Origin: Apostichopus parvimensis
Taxonomy: Eukaryota; Echinodermata; Holothuroidea; Aspidochirotida; Stichopodidae
Assembly: GCA_000934455.1 (NCBI GenBank)
Contig: KN887952.1
Span: 8,027 to 35,258 of the forward strand
Reading direction: 5' to 3'
Length of the DNA stretch: 27,232 bases
The position numbers and the translations under genes were made by a program. Shown one piece after another: positions 11,001 to 19,917 of the stretch. The notes beneath the pieces are model-generated. The model was not told the DNA's origin, did not search any database, and was given only the letters and a program-made list of their open reading frames with translations. Each line of letters starts with the position of its first letter. The first letter of the stretch is position 1.

Positions 11001-12807
11001 ATTTTTCTGTTTGCATACAACCTTACTTTTTTTTAATTGAGTTATGAATTTTGCAAAATAATGAAATATTTTGGGCACACCTCTCCCCCCCCCTCAATGC
11101 CCCCTGTGGCTATGTGCCTGGTAATATACATTCTTGCAGTTTTAAACTGTTTGTAAGTCTTAAAAAGAATTGACTTTGACTGTTTGACAGCTCACCATTG
11201 TGCTGGTTGTTATTTACTTTTCCTTTCTTTTGTTTAGTTGGACCTTTGGACACAATCAAAGTATGCTGTCTTCAGAAAGGTATGTATTGTAGGTAAATCA
11301 GAAAAACAAGTAATGAATTGAAAGTAAGAATTGCATACATTTATATCTGTAAACCAGTCAAGGTCAAATGATGCTTTTTAACACGAACCAAATTTCTCTT
11401 GAAATCTCTTTCCCTGCTACCAGATAGATTGTATAAAATAAAACCAAAATGTAATCCACTGTTAGGCCAGTGTCCTCATTTGAGTCATTTCTGTTATGAT
11501 TTCGAGGAATAAAGTAACAGCTTATGTTCTTAGGTAGTGTAGCTCTCCTTGAAGGGTAAATTTCTTTACCATAATGAAGACCCCAAACCAATTCTCAGCC
11601 AGTGTGGAACCTTAGAGTGTGTTTTAAAACTTCTCATCCAAACTTATTATCCCAGTGTTTTTCATCATAAAAAGATATTGATCAAAACCCCAAATTTCCA
11701 TATATATATTTTCCTTCATAGATAACAGACCATGCAACCTCTGCTATGCTCAATTTTCATTTTATGACCATGCCAGAATTATCAGTCAAGTCATTTATGG
11801 TAAGTAACTGTCTAATTATCATCCATCCACCAAAATCAGTTTCTCAATTCTCAAATAGACTTTATAGAAAATACTAAGTAAGGATGCTGCAGCTTCCTGC
11901 AGCCAAGCTGCATAGGACATACTGTATTTTGTTCCACAGTTTTGTACAATAGGTACTACTGTAGAGATAATCACTATTGTTTCATATTGATTCATTCTTG
12001 CCAAGCAGGATTTAACAGCTGCTGTTCCTTTTCTTTGTGACACAGTGCCTATTAAAGTTTATAGTTGTTTTTTTTTACAGTATCTGCAGTATTAACAGAA
12101 AAAGTTCATTTTAAGAACTCTTTCAAACTGTGTGTAGGCACTTGTGATGATTGAAGTGATGTCTGTGTATCCCGTAGCAAGACATTTTGACTGTCCACAA
12201 ATATCTTACGATTACTGCAGATTTGTCTTTACATGTATATGTTTGATGTCCTCTTTGTTTCTTCTTTTCCTTCTAGTGGTGGCTCAACAATTATATCTTC
12301 AGTTATAACTTCAGTTGTAATTTCAGTAATAACTTCAAAATAAAACAAAACTGTTAGCAAACTGCTTATCCACTAGAGAGCCTGTGTAAGAGAATGTGTC
12401 AATGTAAGTTGGCCTGACGTTTCGATCCTAACAGGATCTTCATTTAGCCTCTGAAGAAGATCCTGCTAGGATCGAAACATCAGGCCAACTTACTTTACAC
12501 AGTAATAACTTCAGTTAGAACTTCAGTTTCAGTTAGAACTTCAGTTTCATTTATAACTTAAGTTTCAGTTATAATGTTAGTTATAACTTCATTTTCAGTT
12601 GTGGCTCTAAAGTAATAACAACACTTAAAAGTTATAACTTCTAACAGTTATAGTTTCTTCTCTTCCTTCTAGTTGTGGCTCAACAGTTATTTAAGACTAT
12701 TCACAATGCCTTGTAAGAAGTGTGGCAGAATTCTTAAAGGAAACATGCCTCCCACATGGAGGGACTTTGTTACTCTCTCAGCACTCCATGAGAGCTGTCG
12801 GCAATGA
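8015..12807 (+). CDS. MED27: MED27, Mediator of RNA polymerase II transcription subunit 27 (complete)
   Basis: MED27 is a subunit of the nuclear Mediator complex, which links transcription activators to RNA polymerase II. Coding exons: 8015-8211, 8747-8891, 9070-9197, 9702-9789, 10353-10460, 11238-11279, 11722-11799, 12673-12807. All have GT-AG boundaries with agreeing phases and total 921 nt (306 residues plus stop); the human protein is 311. Family landmarks are an N-terminal helical region (SIAAIQKLRTGVSKTF), SLDPVLDKTPIYPQVLQTYK with YKWS, a basic linker (LSKKRKAPPSS), VTLGRTLQVVLVLQSFIIER, LDLWTQSKYAVFRKITDHAT, and the C-terminal block CKKCG...PPTWRDF...HESCRQ. The first exon is less conserved than the rest. 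It is head to head with CMTR2 and tail to tail with the galactosyltransferase gene. Confidence 0.97.
8212..8746. other. MED27 intron 1, nothing recognised
   Basis: AT-rich intron bounded by GA|GTAAGA and TTTTCAG|TGAG. Neither strand shows a supported coding segment or clear repeat. Confidence 0.5.
9309..9525 (+). repeat. ~110-bp imperfect tandem duplication in MED27 intron 3
   Basis: Two adjacent copies begin with GAGATGTTTC at about 9310 and GAGATATTTC at about 9420. They share CTCTTTGGATG, CTTCAAAGGTAA and AACCAGTG, and both end in a G/A-rich segment. The spacing of matching blocks is 110 bp. The open frame across it is a by-product and is not a gene. Confidence 0.75.
10835..11120. mobile_element. 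Small non-autonomous element with terminal inverted repeats, MED27 intron 5
   Basis: The segment starts CAGGCCCGTAGCCA and ends TGGCTATGTGCCTG. These termini are inverted repeats matching at 12 of 14 positions. The 286-bp body has purine-rich (GGGGAGGGGG) and pyrimidine-rich (CTCTCCCCCCCC) segments and no open frame, as expected of a MITE. Flanks show no clear target-site duplication. The superfamily was not assigned. Confidence 0.6.
12257..12357 (+). pseudogene. Duplicated acceptor and start of the MED27 last exon (decoy terminal exon)
   Basis: Positions 12257-12294 match 12653-12690 (the acceptor plus the first 18 nt of the true last exon) at 35 of 38 bases, including the polypyrimidine tract, AG and GGCTCAACA. 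Splicing of exon 7 to 12277 would stay in phase 0 and read WWLNNYIFSYNFSC followed by further Asn/Phe-rich residues, stopping at TAG 12355-12357 (26 codons). That product would lack the CxxC/HxxxC block. A shorter third copy (TTTTCAG|TTGTGGCTC, acceptor at 12597-12598) would stop after three codons. Whether either is ever used cannot be seen from the sequence. Confidence 0.7.
12297..12602 (+). repeat. Degenerate ATAACTTCAGTT tandem array, interrupted by an inverted repeat
   Basis: Repeats of about 12-18 nt (TATAACTTCAGTT, TAGAACTTCAGTTTC, TAATAACTTC) run from just after the decoy MED27 exon start to about 12345 and again from about 12503 to 12602. Between them lies the hairpin at 12404-12493 with flanking sequence. 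The array therefore appears to have been split by an insertion. The unit resembles the 3' part of the decoy exon itself. Confidence 0.75.
12404..12493. repeat. 38-bp inverted repeat (hairpin) in MED27 intron 7
   Basis: The left arm 12404-12441 and right arm 12456-12493 are reverse complements at 36 of 38 positions, with a 14-nt loop. Each arm contains its own small hairpin (GATCCTAACAGGATC, GATCCTGCTAGGATC) next to CGTTTCGATC or GATCGAAAC. Shorter TGTGTAA/TTACACA matches extend outward. It is probably a miniature mobile repeat; no family was assigned. Confidence 0.8.
12673..12807 (+). CDS. MED27: MED27 terminal exon with zinc-binding C-terminus
   Basis: Forty-four codons plus TGA. The acceptor is TTCCTTCTAG|TTGTGG. 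It encodes LWLNSYLRLF, then CKKCG, then PPTWRDF, and finally HESCRQ at the end of the protein. The C-x2-C...H-x3-C pattern is the conserved zinc-finger-like signature at the MED27 C-terminus and is intact. The last residues (SCRQ) match the human end. Two upstream partial copies of this exon's start are described separately. Confidence 0.96.
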   Translation: MWLNSYLRLFTMPCKKCGRILKGNMPPTWRDFVTLSALHESCRQ

Positions 12808-14109
12808 GTCGTTAATTTAGTCTCTAATGTGGAGTATACCTGGAGGAATCAGAGCCACTGCTTGGAATCTGTTACCGGGTTATCTGGAGGGATCAAGGCA
12901 CTGCCTGGCATCGTGACCAAAGGAAACAGAGTTTGCCAGAGACACTTGTTGCAGATTTTAAAGGCACTGTTGTAACAAGTCCTAATTTAAGTAATGTCTT
13001 TCTCGGAACCATTAGAGTGCTATATTTTATGGAGTTTACTTCATTCTTAAGTATGTACCAGAAGAAAATGCAAGGCAAAGCTTGGTGGCATTTTGGCTGA
13101 AGGCAGCAAAAGTTGGTTGAAACTTTAGAAAAAGACACTCGTTGGATAATTTTACAGCCGTTATTACCACAAGTCCTTTCAGTTTTGTACCTCTTTAAGA
13201 GTAGTACTATTTTAGTGCTACAGACACAGTTCTGTAGTGTCTATGAGTCCAAGCCGTTGCTTAGAATTGTGACAAAATGAAAGACTGATCCTTTGAAGAA
13301 AGTAAGCCTGCACACTGCAGAGCATTATTCTTATAGGCAGTTTTCTAATGAGCAAATCCCAAATCTCATTGACTGCCTTTGTGTGTCCCCAATGACAGTT
13401 GTGTCAATTACTATCAGAGTGTAGGGTCACCCTACACTCCGATAGTAATTGACACATAGGGTGTGTGTGAGCTTCCTCGTCTACCCAGTACACACAATGA
13501 TATAGTTTTAACATCGGGACAACAATTTGTGAAATACTAAACTCATGTCTCTCTTGGCACTGTAGTCTGCAGACCTTGAATATGTGACTTAAATAATGAC
13601 ATGTTGCTTGCAGTTTTAGACCATCTTAAATTACTACTAGAATCAAGGCTTATTATTATTTAGACTTGCACAGTAAATCGTAAATCTCAGATGTCTTAAT
13701 GTGCCCAACCAATGTCCCCTTGAGGTTATATAACTTCCATTCTTTATAATTCCTTTAAAGTACAACCACCTTGTACAGGTTTTGTATCGCTTGAAAGGAA
13801 GTCTAGTTTCTTTGAAGAAGGATCCACAAACTTTCTTACAAATCAGTTCTGAAAGTTATTATTTGTGGTGGCAATGTGTGTCTCTATCTGCCATGGTTAT
13901 CCTGATTTCAGAATCATAATTTGAATTCACTGAAAAGTGATTTTTATGTAGTGTTGTATTGTAAGAATGGCAGCAACTATCCTTGTCCCCTTGGGGAGGG
14001 GGTGGGGATGAGCGACATAGGCTTCATGAAGGATTATTTTCCATATGTAAACATGTACATATAATGTAAATAATTTATTACTGGAAGAATTTTCTTGACA
14101 TCAACAGGA
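12808..14109 (+). other. Probable MED27 3' UTR
   Basis: This is the stretch from the MED27 TGA to the candidate poly(A) signal. No supported reading frame was found on either strand. It contains the palindrome at 13400-13456 and a G-rich patch near 13990. UTR status is inferred from position. Confidence 0.5.
13400..13456. repeat. 27-bp near-perfect palindrome in the MED27 3' UTR
   Basis: Arms 13400-13426 and 13430-13456 are reverse complements with one mismatch around a 3-nt centre (TCA). The site is about 600 nt past the MED27 stop codon and before the candidate poly(A) signal at 14110. The mRNA would therefore carry a long, stable stem-loop. Confidence 0.85.
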
Positions 14110-14115
14110 AATAAA
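14110..14115 (+). terminator. Candidate MED27 polyadenylation signal (AATAAA)
   Basis: AATAAA, repeated in part by AATAAG, is followed about 20-40 nt later by U/GU-rich sequence (TTTGTGCTTTCATTGTTCTC). It is the most convincing plus-strand signal seen downstream of the MED27 stop, implying a 3' UTR of about 1.3 kb. Alternative sites cannot be excluded. Confidence 0.45.
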
Positions 14116-15019
14116 TAAGAAAATGTATCAAAATTTGTGCTTTCATTGTTCTCTATTTCAGGGCAAGTAAACAAAACGAAGTACCCAAGTTCATAAAAAC
14201 TGCTTCCTATAAATATGATATAAAAAAAAGGTTAGGCAAGGCAAATTTCTCTGCAGTATCCTTTCCCTAACCACACATATGTAAATTTATCTCTTTTGAA
14301 AATGGTATATTAAATGAGTTCATCATGATTTCTACTGGACCTACCAATCATCTATTTCCCCGCTAGGGATATATCCGTAAGTAACATACTTGTTTGTGGA
14401 GGATATATCTGGAGGAAAAGTGTTCATTGAAAGTGCACTTTCTACAGGTTATATCCTTACAATTAAGCTTAACTGTGATAATATAAGGAGACTTTACTCT
14501 GTATCATGGTATGAATATTCATAGACACCATCATTTACTATTCATTAATATGTGATATATGCTTATATATACATCATTAATATATATGCTAAACTACTCT
14601 ATTTCGTGGGTGATGGCAAGATGAACTGCATATATATATAAATATGCATATATACATCGTTACAAAGAAATACAGTTACGACCCAATAGCAACAGACTCT
14701 TTAATAATATCAGGAGTTTTAATACATAATTCACAATTTGAAGGTTCATTTAGAGCAAACAAGCTCGAAAATTCCAAATATTGGTCAATGTTTATGACAC
14801 TCCTTTTTTATGTAACTGTGTTAGAACACCACAGAGTAATTCTGAGCAATTTAATATCTTTTAAGGCACCCAAAGAATGATGTACAGACCAACTCTTCGT
14901 ATACTGTATATTAATGAGCACAGATCGTTAGTGGATACTGTAACATAACATCACTATGTTCACTAATATGAATAGAAGGAGAACCCGATGATTGACATGG
15001 ACCGAAACCTGACTTCCCT

Positions 15020-15042
15020 CCCCCCCCCCCCCCCCCCCCCCC
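15020..15042. repeat. Poly-C tract, 23 nt
   Basis: An uninterrupted run of 23 C, flanked by CCCT and TCCCTG. It is the longest of several C/G homopolymers in the window (130-141, 381-392, 4406-4416, 17408-17420, 27223-27232). The length may be affected by sequencing error. Confidence 0.9.
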
Positions 15043-17122
15043 TCCCTGACCCTGTCAAATATATATCAAAAAAGAGAAATCTTCTGGTCTTATTCTGAGT
15101 TTTTACCCTTGTGCGAACAAATTTTCCAGCCAGTTTGAAAGTAAATGTGATATGTATTACATTATAGACAACTAATACTGTACTTTCTATGAAGACAATT
15201 AGCAATGTTTTCCTATTACAACAGAATAAAGATTTGGTTTACTGCCAAGTCTGTTGAAAAGTTTTATGTAAACACACGGTAGGATGTTACTGAAAACGTT
15301 GGGTAGAAACTTATTACAGGCATGATAAGATGATATAAAAAATATATAGAATGTTAATTATATAGTGTAGTTAGCACCTCATACTGACAAGGTAGGACTT
15401 GGAATAAAAAAATTAAGAACTTTATTATAATACGTCAAATGCAAAGTTACTACTGCAGATAGAGTAGCAACTTCTTTACTACAAACTATAAAACCTAAAA
15501 GGCATTAAGAAATAGTGCAGTTAATTAGAAAAAAAGCATACAAAAATATATAAATATACTACCATGTTAATACCATGTTAAAATGGGAGGATTTGGGGGA
15601 AGCAAAGGAGGAGAGGTGGGGAGTTTACACTATATGAAGGAATTTTGCAAAATATAAATTATTTTATGGTATAAAATGGTACGTGGTATTATAAATTACT
15701 CCCAATTGAAAATACAATGTAAAAAAAATTCACTACAGGGTGCATTCATATAATATAAACACATTAACTGGTGCCAGATAAGAGCCTCAATAGTAGTTGT
15801 TAGTGGCCCCTTCAGTGGTTAAAACTAGTGGCAAAAATATGATGTTGCCCCTCTTTCAATTGCTAGTGGATGCATAGACAAAATAAAAGATGCAATAATT
15901 TGAAAAGTCTTGTTTTAAGTTATCTAAAGTAGTACATGTTCCTGGTATATTCTGACACATATCATAGAATAAACACTTTACATGAGCATCTTGCTCAAAG
16001 TCATACACATTGCAAAGAAATTCTTCATTTTTTTTCTTTGAACTGCTGGAATACTAAGACCGCATTTGCTTGTTTGGAAAGCATCGGTTCAACAGGTAAG
16101 TACATGGTTGCGTACATCTGATACGCCAAATTGTGAATGTCTTTGATGTATTGCATTTGAATCTACCGAGGGTTTGGATTGGTCAGTTTGCCGTTCCAAT
16201 CTTGGAAATGGATCTACACTCCCTGATGCCAGACGGCCCAAAAATCTTCAATCTGAAAAATATGATTCGGGATGGCATCAATTTGGGTAGGTTTGTTCTG
16301 GAACCATTAATTATGGCAAGTGAAAATATATCAGTTTGTTACTGTGGAATTAAACTCCCAGTTTAATCAGTTTCATGGGATGCAAATGTGCTGATAGTAG
16401 TTCATGTAGTTACAATTGTAAATACCATCTTCTAGGTTACTTTATAGACCAGCTACAAACAAGAAGCATTTCCAGGGAGGGATACTTTTACTCAAGTAAA
16501 CATTAATTATATACTCTGTCCCTTTAACCTTGAACCAAAGCAGAGCTTAAAAAATCCCATCTCAAAGTTGAGGGTTGTGACATTAATAAATACATAGCCA
16601 ATGGATCATATTTAATTATGATAAAAGACTAGTGACATTAAAAATTCAAGCTGTAGAAGGGTTATAAGAATAAAAAATATCAATGAAAAGGGTTTTTTTT
16701 TTATAGTTTTTTTGTTCGATATACAGCCAAAATTGGTGGGAAAACAACACAAAATTAGAACAACAGATATCAAATGATAACATTATATAGTGATTGAAAC
16801 CTTTACATTATGTTTAAGCAATCACCATTCGTCAAACTACAAATGTATACACTGTTAGAGCACCCTGAACCTTTGACCTAAATATAAGCACATACAATTT
16901 TTAAAATATACTACCACATATGAAATTTCCTTCAACTGTTTACTGTTTTCTGGTCAGCTTATGATTTATTTCTAATCATAACTGAATACTACATTTTTGC
17001 AATGATAAGGAGAGAAGTTTCAATGTCGGTTATAACAATGTGAGAGGATATATAGTTTCGATATGGATAATATTCCAATTTTGAGTGATATATTCCAAAT
17101 TTGAGTTAAAATGTTGAATTGG

Positions 17123-17230
17123 AAGCCACCCGACGTGTAACTTGTAATCCATAAGCCCTTGCGGGCTTCTCCCACATTTGTGGTGGCTTAAGCGTCGTAA
17201 AACTAACTGATGATTATTATTATTATTATT
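17123..17230 (+). mobile_element. Possible 3' tail of a non-LTR retroposon or SINE
   Basis: Nested hairpins (outer AAGCCACC with GGTGGCTT, inner AAGCCC-TTGC-GGGCTT) are followed by GCGTCGTAAAACTAA and then an ATT microsatellite (GATTATTATTATTATTATT). A terminal hairpin followed by a short microsatellite tail is typical of CR1/L2-like LINEs and their SINEs. No reverse transcriptase sequence is nearby. The family call is an inference. Confidence 0.4.
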
Positions 17231-18555
17231 AATATAAAAGTGCAGTTAGTAGAGAGGAGGAAGATTTTAAACCTAACAACAACAAAAATGATTACAAGCA
17301 CAATCTTGCATTAAAAACTTAATTATGGCTGTATAGAAATATTCTATTGTCTAAACTTGCATTGGAATCCACCATTTGACATATTAACATTAACCCAGAT
17401 CCCGCATCCCCCCCCCCCCCATTAATGGAAGGCCCACTCCATCAGTATCAGGGTAACATTCCCTCCTTTCTAAAATGCTGGATCTGCCACAGCTTAGTGT
17501 GATGACACAGGAATCAAATGAGGTAAACCATCAACACTTCCATCCTCATTGGTAGTGTTACAGTTATACACTATGTTGCTACAGCAATTTGTAAAGACAA
17601 GCCACAACCTTTAACTTTGTAATCTTACTGATGCCTTTACACAAGGGGTACCATAGAGGTGACCCACAGGACAAATCCTGCACGTTACTCAATCCAGGTA
17701 TATAGTCAAATTTTGATTCTGTCTGGGTCCTTTGCTCCAATCAATGATATTTCTATAGCCATCTTAAAAAATTGATTGAGAACCCCGGCAGTATACCTTC
17801 TGGGAAAACATCCTGGAAAAGTCACAACCTTTGTGAAATGCAAAAAGTTACTTTCACTGCAACAAACAGACTGTCATAGAACAAAATAAGATACAGAGAG
17901 AGAGTAAAAGCAAAGAAAATAAATTCAGTTAGTAAGTTACTTTAAAGCTGAGTTCAAAAGTACTTTTCTTATAAATTGCATAGCTATAAAACTGAACAAC
18001 ATGTTATTCTGCAATCCGCTCACACATCTGGTGGGTCTATAGTGTAATGTGATTACATAACTGTGGGGATGTTTGGATTACGAAAAATCAGCTTCCAACT
18101 CCCATCTGTTTTATCCATTTCTTTTTTATTAAGGTGCAGTTTGATTGGCCATTTACATCTTATATTGCCGTAAATGGTAAGGTACTTATTAACATTCATA
18201 ATTGTTACTTATTCCAAAACTATAATAACAAGGCACACTCTGAATCTTTAATTTAATTGTTTTTCTATGTTGTAATGGTCATGTTAAACGTAATGATGGC
18301 ACTCCATGAAATATTTGCTGAAGCAGAACCTTGTGATACACGGAAGGGGGGATTATGTTGGTTTAGAATCAGAATCCAAACTGTGACATTACCTTTAGGT
18401 ACCTTACACTTGAATTTTATTCCCAAAAATTAACAAAAATTATAAATTTCACATGACAGTAAGAATGCATTATGCTGGTCTCTGAAATACTTCCCCTCCC
18501 CCCCCCCTCCTCCACCATCCCACCACAAGCCATTGGTAACCATGATGGCAATGAC

Positions 18556-18943
18556 ATCCTTCTTGATTGTTCCAAGTTTTCCTTTGTAAATTTCATCTTA
18601 ATTTTTGTTAATCCAATCGTGATTTTGGTCACAACAATTAAGTAGCCAGCCCAGAATATCATTTCAAAATGTGCAAATTAATTACCATAAGTTTAATCAC
18701 ATATAGAAATAAGTACTTTATGTGTAAACTAACAAAACAAGACTGAAATCCTTCTTGATTGTTTCAAGTTTTCCTTTGTAAATTGTTTTTTCATCTTAAT
18801 TTTCATCAAATCCAATCATGATTATGGTCACAACTATTAAGTAGCTAGCCTGGTATGATATCATTTCAAAATGGTAAAATAATTACAATAATTTTAATCA
18901 CACATAGAATTAAGTACTTTGTGTGTAAATTAACAAAAGCAAG
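18556..18943. repeat. ~192-bp diverged tandem duplication
   Basis: Copy 1 (about 18556-18741) and copy 2 (about 18748-18943) both begin ATCCTTCTTGATTGTT. They share AAGTTTTCCTTTGTAAAT, TTAAGTAGC, ATATCATTTCAAAATG, TAAGTACTTT and TGTGTAAA in the same order, with small indels. There is no coding potential. Confidence 0.85.
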
Positions 18944-19230
18944 TACATATTAAACAGTTTTAAGTTTGATGCTTTGCTCGAGTAAAGATTTGCATTTTTT
19001 AGAGAAATGCTTCTCACAGAACTGAATAATCATAGTTATTGGTTTTTTAAGTATGGTCAAAGAATGAACTGTTGAAAATGAAAGGCAATAACTCTATATG
19101 AAGATGAAGCTAGTTTTGATAACAGGGAAATAAAGTTTACCGCTGTTTCTGCCATTATTGATGCACAAACAGCTACACTTATTAAAGACCTTTGATTAAA
19201 GAAATGGAAAATATGTATGAAACATTTTAG

Positions 19231-19236
19231 TTTATT
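19231..19236 (-). terminator. Candidate COLGALT polyadenylation signal (AATAAA on minus)
   Basis: TTTATT on the plus strand gives AATAAA on the minus strand, about 340 nt beyond the COLGALT stop codon. It is the first canonical signal downstream. GU-containing sequence follows 45-65 nt later. Other TTTATT sites further left are possible alternatives. Confidence 0.3.
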
Positions 19237-19574
19237 TTTTTTTTTGTAAGAAAAGCTTTCAAGCTTCTTTCAAGCAGGTGGCAATTCGACATAGCATTCT
19301 AAAACAGTACATACTAATGACTTTACTGTATGTAATAGAAGCTTAACTGTCTACAATAGCCTCGGAAATTTCACCTATTATAAAAGCAGCATGTCGGGAA
19401 AAAGTTCTGTTAAGAGAAACTAGGTCCCCTTTTTCGCTTAGAAAATTTGGAAGATTGTATTAGTTGTTTGTTTTGCAAAATGCCCGTTACCATGTTGATC
19501 TACAACAGAAATATCCTTTAGAAATTGTGAGGTTAAGAGAAGAGTGTGGAATGCTCATCAGTCCGAGACCTTTG

Positions 19575-19917
19575 TCATAATTCTGAATGTTCTACACTTT
19601 CCTTGACGGAATCTTCCTTTCCCTCGACGCTGGGAACGTTGCGTAATTCTTTTTCTTCCTTTATCGCCGACTGTGAGTTTGTACCGTTTGAGATCACCTT
19701 GTCTTCACCGTCCTTCTTTTCCAGGGCTTCTCCGTCTTTCGTGGTTTCGGCAGATTCGCCGGTGGGTGTGTCGTCCTGGGCCTCCTCCCAGATACCGGAG
19801 GTCTCCGTATCGCTGATGTAATTGGGTTCTCCAGTATAGTGGGTCGGAAACACAAAGAGGGGATTCACAGAGTACGTCACCAGGTCTCGAGGCTCAAAAT
19901 GTTTCGACCATTCTGCC
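19575..19917 (-). CDS. COLGALT1: COLGALT last coding exon with acidic tail and HSEL C-terminus
   Basis: The acceptor is TTCAACAG|GGCAGAATGG. The first ~40 residues finish the glycosyltransferase domain (EPRDLVTYSVNPLFVFPTHY, then SDTETSGIWEE). The remaining ~70 are rich in Glu, Asp, Lys and Ser and contain NGT, a possible N-glycosylation site. The protein ends EHSEL. Human family members end RDEL, an ER-retrieval signal, so HSEL is probably a lineage variant of that signal; the third residue E and final L are kept. Confidence 0.92.

Larger units (their letters stand above)
14116..19230. other. Intergenic region between convergent MED27 and COLGALT, no supported gene
   Basis: AT-rich DNA with TATA-rich runs near 14550-14650, a 23-C tract at 15020-15042, a 13-C tract at 17408-17420, a retroposon-like tail at about 17123-17230 and a tandem duplication at 18556-18943. 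Open frames of 60-80 codons (for example around 15936-16366) show no domain and no convincing paired splice signals. Part of this may be COLGALT 3' UTR if its poly(A) site is distal. Confidence 0.5.

Noticed and set aside
12440..12493. Hammerhead ribozyme (CTGAAGA, hairpin, GAAAC)
   Set aside because: There is one extra A between the CUGANGA-like core and stem II, and stems I and III with a cleavage site could not be laid out; kept only as a repeat-family hint.
15936..16366. Two plus-strand frames with a good CAG|GTAAGT donor near 16095
   Set aside because: A single consensus donor without a convincing acceptor, conserved protein or partner exon is expected by chance in several kb of DNA.
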